64,000 bases of DNA from Villigracilis sp024434165 (GTDB taxonomy: Bacteria; Chloroflexota; Anaerolineae; Anaerolineales; Villigracilaceae). Below, piece by piece: positions 59,383-64,000 of the stretch. Position 1 is the first letter of the stretch. The number at the start of each line of letters is the position of its first letter. Position numbers and translations under genes: made by a program. The stretch is from assembly GCA_030263665.1 (NCBI GenBank), contig SZPK01000012.1, positions 128,366-192,365 on the forward strand, read 5' to 3'. The notes under the pieces are model-generated. The model made no database searches. It saw only the letters and a list, made by a program, of their open reading frames with translations, and was not told the DNA's origin.

Positions 59383-60726
59383 TCATACCTGATACCCCAG
59401 GCAATCCGCCAGAATGGATTCCAGTCTGCGCTCCAGCACGGTATAGGAAAAATAGCGTTTGGCGAGCCGGTAATTCATCTCCGCCCATTCCATTGTCATG
59501 TCGGGAGTCTTCAGCGCGTGCCGCACGGCAGTAATCGTGCTCGTGCTGATGAAGCCGTCGAACCAGAGCGTGTGGAAGCCTTTCGGCTTGATGTCCACTT
59601 CGTAGATCGAGTAGTTGTTGACCAGGATCAGGCGGCGGTAATACACGGCTTCGAGGAAGGCGTTGCCGAAGCCTTCGATGCTCGACGGGTAGGTGACCAG
59701 GTCGGCATAGGGATACACATCGCCGAGCGTGTAAATCTTTTTGCCGCCGGGGGTCGTGCCGCGTTGATCCTGCACCTGGTCCGCTTCAAAACGGACGGTC
59801 ACATCCAGCAGGTGCGCATACTCGCGCACACGGTTTTCGTAGTCCGTGCCTTCGTCGCCGGAGGCGTGCGAGATGATGAGTTTGGCGGGCATATCCAGGC
59901 GGCGCATCAACTCGATGGCGTGCTCGATGCCCTTCCGTTGGATGACGCGCGTGGGCTGCAGGAAAAAGTATTCGCCGCTGCGAATGTCAAAATCCGAGCG
60001 GACGCTTCGGGTGTATTCATCCGGCTCAGGCGGCGGGGAGTCGAAGTCCATCACGTTGGGAATCACCCGCGAGGTCAAGCCGTGACGCGAAGCGATCTGC
60101 TGCGCCTGAATCGAATTGATGACCACATGCCGGATCGAAGGCAGGTTGGGCGGGAACGCGGCGGCAAGATAATCGCCCACGCAATTGACCTGGAAGCGCT
60201 GGCGTTCCCAGTGAAAATCGTGATGGTGCGCGATGGTGGGGTAGCCCGTCTCGGCGACGAACTCGGTGATGGCGAGACCAAGCGGCAGGTTGAGCGGAAT
60301 CGTCAGCGCGTTCTCGACGATGAGGATTTCCAACTCGAAACGGCGCGCAAATTCATACAACTGTTCCTTGAAATGTTCCTTGAGTTCGTTCACACGGCGT
60401 GTCATCTGCGGCGGGCGGATGTAAATGGAAAAGAAATCCTTTTGCAGGGATGCGATTTCAGGATGCGCCTTGCGCGCCTCCTTTGTGACCGTCCAACTGC
60501 CGGAGTACGCCATTCGATTGAGTTCGTCAATATCCGGGTGACGGTAAAACGCCTCCGGCACGACGTGAGACCGGTCTGCGCTTCGGTCGCATTCGCCTGC
60601 GAAATAAAAGCACTTGTGACCGAGCCGTTCGAGCACGGTCGCCCATTTTTGCGTCTCGAGCGAGACGCCGTCTGTGCCGGCAAAACGGGTGGAGATGAAA
60701 CCGATGTTGTGGGAGGAGGGTGTCAT
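59383..60726 (-). CDS. GT4-family glycosyltransferase (2), possible mannosylglucosylglycerate-type synthase
   Basis: 447 aa, GT-B fold. The N-terminus IGFISTRFAGTDGVSLETQ and the donor-domain EX7E region (SIEGFGNAFLEAVYYRR) are clear. The N-terminal pattern reminds me of mannosylglucosylglycerate synthases, which fits the neighbouring GpgS gene, but I cannot verify this. Other GT4 acceptors are possible. The insertion of a widespread repeat (60745-60856) separates it from the phosphorylase gene. Confidence 0.75.
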   Translation of the reverse strand: MTPSSHNIGFISTRFAGTDGVSLETQKWATVLERLGHKCFYFAGECDRSADRSHVVPEAFYRHPDIDELNRMAYSGSWTVTKEARKAHPEIASLQKDFFSIYIRPPQMTRRVNELKEHFKEQLYEFARRFELEILIVENALTIPLNLPLGLAITEFVAETGYPTIAHHHDFHWERQRFQVNCVGDYLAAAFPPNLPSIRHVVINSIQAQQIASRHGLTSRVIPNVMDFDSPPPEPDEYTRSVRSDFDIRSGEYFFLQPTRVIQRKGIEHAIELMRRLDMPAKLIISHASGDEGTDYENRVREYAHLLDVTVRFEADQVQDQRGTTPGGKKIYTLGDVYPYADLVTYPSSIEGFGNAFLEAVYYRRLILVNNYSIYEVDIKPKGFHTLWFDGFISTSTITAVRHALKTPDMTMEWAEMNYRLAKRYFSYTVLERRLESILADCLGYQV

Positions 60727-60744
60727 AGGGGTACCTCTAATTTA

Positions 60745-60856
60745 CGTCATTGCGAGGGCGCTCTTGTTCTTTGCCCGAAGCAATCTCCTATTTTGCGAGA
60801 AGATTGCTTCGCCGGGATTTCGGCGCTGTCGCACCTCAACCCCCCTTGCAATGACG
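60745..60856. repeat. 112-bp 'CGTCATTGCGAGG' repeat element
   Basis: Ends CGTCATTGCGAGGG (60745 on) and CTTGCAATGACG (60856) form imperfect inverted repeats; the interior pairs GAAGCAATCTCC with AGATTGCTTCG. This is a widely distributed palindromic element type in bacterial genomes. No coding content. Confidence 0.75.
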
Positions 60857-60858
60857 GT

Positions 60859-62598
60859 CTAATTTGTTTTTAGCCACAAAACCTGATATGGTTCAAGCGT
60901 GATATTGGAAATCTGAATTGCTTGACCTGTGAAAAGGTCCGTCACTGTTTCGCGCTTCGTTTTGAAGGCGATTTTCTCGGCGCTGACGTTATGCAGACAC
61001 AACGCACGAGATTTTTCATCCGGTGAAGTTCGTTCCACCGCAAAGACAGAAGGATGAACATCCAATATCCTTTGTGTTCCATGCGGATGAAACGCGGAGG
61101 TACTGCTTCTGGCTTTCAGCAATTGACGATAGCGCGTGAATACTTTGAAGCGCAGAGAGTTTTCATCCGCAAGTTCTTGCTGCAATTTTTCAAACTGTAA
61201 CTTCTCGCGATTGATGGTGCGGTTGCGCCCGGTCTGTTTGACTCCCTCCAGCCAGCCGCGTGAGCCGAAGAGGCTGTGGAAGTAGATGCCCGGCACGCCG
61301 GCGAGCGAGAGCATGATGGCTTGCGCGGCGATGAAACGATTGATTTGTAAATCCAATGACTCACTGTTTGCTCCAGCCGCCGTCCCCGGCGGCGTTTCCA
61401 TCGCCGAGGACGGCGATGGGAGCAAAGCAGGATTGGAAAGCGCATCGAAGTAGTTGATGTTCATCTCGTAGGGACTCTGCGTGCCGTCGGCGTTGTGTTT
61501 GTAGGAGATCAATCCGCCGTGAGCGAGAGTCTTTTCGACGAGGGAGTCAATGTCAGCGTCGGACAAAATTCCTCGGGCAGGATTCAGCCCGATCCCGTCG
61601 TGCGAGGCGAGGAAGTTGAAGAAGGTCGTCTGGTCGGAGGGAAGGGTCAACGTGCGCGCCCAGTCTGACAAAATGCGCGCGTCGCCAGTGTGGAAGGTGT
61701 GAAGGGTCAATGGCGGCAGGGCGAAGTTGTAGACGAGTTGCGCTTCGTCCGTTCCATCCCCGAAATAGGAGATGTTATCGGCGTGCGGGACGTTGGTCTC
61801 GGTGATGAAATGCACGTGCGGCGCGACTTCGTTCAGCGCGGCGCGCAGGAACTGGATGACGCGGTGCGTTTGCGGGAGGTGGATGCAGGTCGTGCCTATC
61901 TCCTTCCAGAGATAGGCGATGGCGTCGAGGCGGATGAAGTCCGCGCCGCGCTCGGCGTAGAGGAGGAGAATGTCGAGGATCTCGAGCAGGACTTCAGGAT
62001 TTTTGAAGTTGAGGTCAACCTGGTCGGCGCTGAAGGTCGTCCAAACTTTCTTTTCGCCGGACGCGGTTTGGAACGGCGTGAGCAAAGGCAGCGCGCGCGG
62101 ACGCACGACCTGCGATAAATCCGGCTCGCCCTCGACGACGATGAAATAGCCGCGGTAACGCGGATCGTCCTGCAAAAACTTTTGGAACCATTCACTCTGC
62201 GACGAGATGTGGTTGATGACGCCGTCGAACATCAGGCGGAAGTTCCGCATGGATGAGACGTCGTCCCAATCGCCGAGGGCAGGGTCAATGCGGCGGTAGT
62301 CCACCACCGAGAAGCCGTCGTCGGAGGTCCACGGGTAGAAGGGCAGGAGGTGAATCCCGCTGACGACGCCGGTCAAGTAGCGGTCGCAGAATTTCTTGAG
62401 CGTTCGCAGGGGCTTTTCGTTCGGAGATTGAACCTGGTCGCCGTAGGTGATGAGGAGCGAGTCGCGTTCGCTGAGTCCGCCGTCCCGTAATTGGATGCGG
62501 GCGCGATAGCCATCCAACAGGTTTTGAATCCGTTCGAGCAGGCGCGCAGTGACATTTTCCCCATATAAAAAGGTGAGATGGGAGAACAGTTCCTTCAT
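60859..62598 (-). CDS. GH13_18-type sugar phosphorylase, candidate glucosylglycerate phosphorylase
   Basis: 579 aa. TIM-barrel alpha-amylase fold, GH13_18 subfamily (sucrose phosphorylase and relatives). Catalytic Asp in FIRLDAIAYLWKEIG (about 215), acid Glu in FITETNVP (about 257) and the transition-state Asp in LASHDGIG (about 330). The family includes a glucosylglycerate phosphorylase, and the neighbouring GpgS/GpgP genes favour that activity over sucrose. An in-frame 20-codon palindromic repeat (61367-61426) interrupts the loop after FDALSNP. Its ATG overlaps the antiporter-like gene stop by 1 nt. Confidence 0.8.
   Translation of the reverse strand: MKELFSHLTFLYGENVTARLLERIQNLLDGYRARIQLRDGGLSERDSLLITYGDQVQSPNEKPLRTLKKFCDRYLTGVVSGIHLLPFYPWTSDDGFSVVDYRRIDPALGDWDDVSSMRNFRLMFDGVINHISSQSEWFQKFLQDDPRYRGYFIVVEGEPDLSQVVRPRALPLLTPFQTASGEKKVWTTFSADQVDLNFKNPEVLLEILDILLLYAERGADFIRLDAIAYLWKEIGTTCIHLPQTHRVIQFLRAALNEVAPHVHFITETNVPHADNISYFGDGTDEAQLVYNFALPPLTLHTFHTGDARILSDWARTLTLPSDQTTFFNFLASHDGIGLNPARGILSDADIDSLVEKTLAHGGLISYKHNADGTQSPYEMNINYFDALSNPALLPSPSSAMETPPGTAAGANSESLDLQINRFIAAQAIMLSLAGVPGIYFHSLFGSRGWLEGVKQTGRNRTINREKLQFEKLQQELADENSLRFKVFTRYRQLLKARSSTSAFHPHGTQRILDVHPSVFAVERTSPDEKSRALCLHNVSAEKIAFKTKRETVTDLFTGQAIQISNITLEPYQVLWLKTN
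61367..61426. repeat. 60-bp palindromic repeat in frame inside the sugar phosphorylase gene
   Basis: Outer arms TTTGCTCC (61367-61374)/GGAGCAAA (61419-61426) enclose two hairpins, GCCGCC gtcccc GGCGGC and CCATCGCC gagga GGCGATGG. Exactly 20 codons long, translated as LPSPSSAMETPPGTAAGAN. The core resembles the interior of the MITE-like elements. Confidence 0.8.
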
Positions 62599-63677
62599 CA
62601 GCCTTTCTTGGTCCGCATGCCGCGGATGGCGATCGTCACCAACACAAGGAATGTGATGGGGACGAAGAATACAATGAACAGGCTCGCGGCGGGCAGGGCG
62701 GAACTCCCGGCGGCGCGCAGGATGATATACGTCACATAGAGAATGTAATACGACAGGAGCAGCCCGCCTTCGAGGCGCGAGATGCGGTTGTCAATGTAAA
62801 AAACGGGCAGTGTTACCAAAGCCACAAAGACCATCGCGGGCAGGTCGAGCTGCAGGATGCGGTTTCCCACCGGAATCCCGCCGGGTGCGACGAGCGCGCC
62901 GATGCCCAACACGCCGAGAAGGTTGAAGATGTTGCTGCCGACCGCGTTGCCGACGGCAATGTCGCTTTCCCTTTTGAGCGCGGCAATCACGGATGTGGCA
63001 ACCTCGGGCAGGGATGTCCCTGCCGCAACAATGGTCAGACCGACGACCAGTTCGCTCACGCCAAGGGCAATGGCGATCTGCACCGAGGATTCCACCAGCC
63101 AGTCCGAGCCGAGCACGAGCAAGCCCAGCCCGATGAGGATGAAAACGATATTGATGGCGGTGTTGCGCGCGGTGTGCGGTTCTTTTGGCGCGTATTCCTG
63201 CGCGTATTCCTTTTGCACCGCCTTGCTTTCCAGCCTGCTTTGGCGCAGGGCAAAGACGGTATACAACACAAGACCGAGAAGCAGGATCACGCCGTCCAGC
63301 CAGCCGAGGCTGCCGTCGAAGGCAAGCGCAAAGGTCAGCAGGGAAATGCCCAGCATGATGGGCGCATCCTTGCGGATGAGTTGTTTGGCGATGACGATGG
63401 GCGCGAGGATGGCGGTTGCACCGAGGATGAAAAGAACGTTGAAGATGTTCGAGCCAAGCACGTTGCCGAGCGTCAACTCACCCTGACCGGAGACGGCAGC
63501 CTGCAAAGACACCGCAATTTCGGGCGACGCCGTCCCAATGGCGACGATGGTCAAACCGATGACAAGCGGCGAAACGCCGAACGCCGCCGCCAGCCGCGCC
63601 GCGCCGCGCACCAACAGGTCGGCGCCGATGATCAATGTGATGAGTCCAGCCAGGAAGAGGAGGATGGTGGTCGTCAT
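62598..63677 (-). CDS. Calcium/sodium antiporter-like protein (CaCA, YrbG type)
   Basis: 359 aa, about 10-11 helices in two homologous halves. Both alpha-repeats carry the cation-site signature: AIGTASPEIAVS in the first half and AAGTSLPEVATS in the second. Exchanges Ca2+ or another cation for Na+ or H+ (family knowledge). The first gene of the minus-strand block, 1-nt overlap with the sugar phosphorylase gene. Confidence 0.87.
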   Translation of the reverse strand: MTTTILLFLAGLITLIIGADLLVRGAARLAAAFGVSPLVIGLTIVAIGTASPEIAVSLQAAVSGQGELTLGNVLGSNIFNVLFILGATAILAPIVIAKQLIRKDAPIMLGISLLTFALAFDGSLGWLDGVILLLGLVLYTVFALRQSRLESKAVQKEYAQEYAPKEPHTARNTAINIVFILIGLGLLVLGSDWLVESSVQIAIALGVSELVVGLTIVAAGTSLPEVATSVIAALKRESDIAVGNAVGSNIFNLLGVLGIGALVAPGGIPVGNRILQLDLPAMVFVALVTLPVFYIDNRISRLEGGLLLSYYILYVTYIILRAAGSSALPAASLFIVFFVPITFLVLVTIAIRGMRTKKG

Positions 63678-63739
63678 GGTTACAATCTCGTAATTTAATC
63701 CCGAAATTTATATACCATGATTTTTTGGAGTTAAGATTA

Positions 63740-63910
63740 ATTTCCCCTTTAATAATTGGGATAAAGTTGTCATTCACGATATTGTCAAATGCGGCGCGGC
63801 TTATTCCTGAATTTGTAGGGAGGTTTGACAAGGAAGGGTTCATGTACGACTGGAAAACCCGCTCTGCCGTCCTTTATCAATTGGCGGAAATTGGGGAAGC
63901 AGTTAAGTAG
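63740..63910 (+). pseudogene. HepT/DUF86-like gene remnant cut by the MITE-like element
   Basis: The frame reads ILSNAARLIPEFVGRFDKEG then YDWKTRSAVLYQLAEIGEAV, closely matching HepT-like (DUF86) toxin proteins up to the conserved IGEAxKR motif, where the element's TAAGTAG terminus supplies the stop. Upstream codons continue better in another frame (VVIHDI), so a frameshift is also likely. No matching nucleotidyltransferase (MntA-like) gene is visible. Remnant only. Confidence 0.55.
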
Positions 63911-64000
63911 TCGGTCGAAATAAATTTTACAAAAATACGCTCCCGGCGGCGTCCCCGCCGCCGAGGACGGCGGCATGAGCAGGAATTTGTTTTCTAAAAA
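63904..64000. mobile_element. MITE-like element, copy 2 (truncated by the window end)
   Basis: Identical to 13368-13464 for 97 bp from the TAAGTAGTCGGTC terminus to the window edge. The missing right terminus should lie in the next ~21 bp. Confidence 0.75.

Noticed and set aside
59518..60873. 451-aa plus-strand frame over the GT4 gene
   Set aside because: Antisense shadow of a conserved glycosyltransferase; the composition is typical of GC-rich shadows.

Overview
The window looks like one chromosomal segment of an uncultured Chloroflexota bacterium, probably class Anaerolineae. That placement is inferred from gene content: a MoxR/DUF58/DUF4129/DUF4350/SpoIIM/RDD block, orphan MutL-like ATPase genes beside zinc-ribbon and membrane proteins, a short protein next to ssb, and many nested palindromes between genes. 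No rRNA is present to confirm it. Nearly all of the sequence is dense, ordinary chromosome. There is no complete transposase, prophage or CRISPR array.

Layout. 0-5 kb: a 7TM-PAS-GGDEF diguanylate cyclase, arginase, an inositol-monophosphatase-family enzyme, a tRNA cluster (a 40-nt collapsed tRNA, Gly-TCC, Arg-GCG) whose last member has its 3' tail tandemly duplicated, then surE and a cupin. 5-13 kb: MFS carrier, chromate transporter, a large MrfA-like helicase with an HNH-like segment, and two membrane proteins. 13-20 kb: a MITE-like element, an Rrf2 regulator with a TauE/SafE exporter, a methyltransferase-like membrane protein divergent from a ClpP/NfeD protease, lipA, and an ECF sigma factor with an SRPBCC protein and an unknown protein. 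20-24 kb: phnD-phnC-phnE-type transporter. 24-32 kb: the MoxR/DUF58 block. 32-34 kb: a membrane protein and an LPQTG-tailed protein. 34.8-42.4 kb: a tightly coupled seven-gene operon of unknown function around a MutL-like actin-fold ATPase. 42.5-51 kb: glgC, tRNA-Leu, ychF, pepF, a PEBP lipoprotein, GNAT, ssb, panC and a hydrolase, with two tandem arrays upstream of pepF and panC. 52-63.7 kb: a minus-strand block with a CaCA exchanger, a GH13 sugar phosphorylase, two GT4 enzymes, a USP-GpgS fusion, a histidine phosphatase, a CPA2 antiporter, three PII-like small proteins (two resembling c-di-AMP receptors) and a beta-propeller lipoprotein.

How it fits together. The 52-63.7 kb block reads as an osmotic and potassium homeostasis region: synthesis (GpgS plus phosphatase) and phosphorolysis of a glucosylglycerate-type solute, next to a cation/proton antiporter that lacks its own regulatory domain but is followed by nucleotide-sensor-like proteins. 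The 35-42 kb operon is the best candidate for an undescribed system: an ASKHA-fold ATPase, four membrane proteins and a zinc-ribbon scaffold with about twelve W-L motifs, with no glutamate mutase subunit anywhere in the window.

A second theme is repeat biology. Several unrelated repeats share one architecture, an outer stem enclosing one or two short-loop hairpins. They occur singly, in tandem arrays upstream of genes, and in frame inside two genes (three in the helicase, one in the sugar phosphorylase). Several genes also have a -10-like hexamer 6-10 nt from the start codon, suggesting leaderless or nearly leaderless mRNAs.
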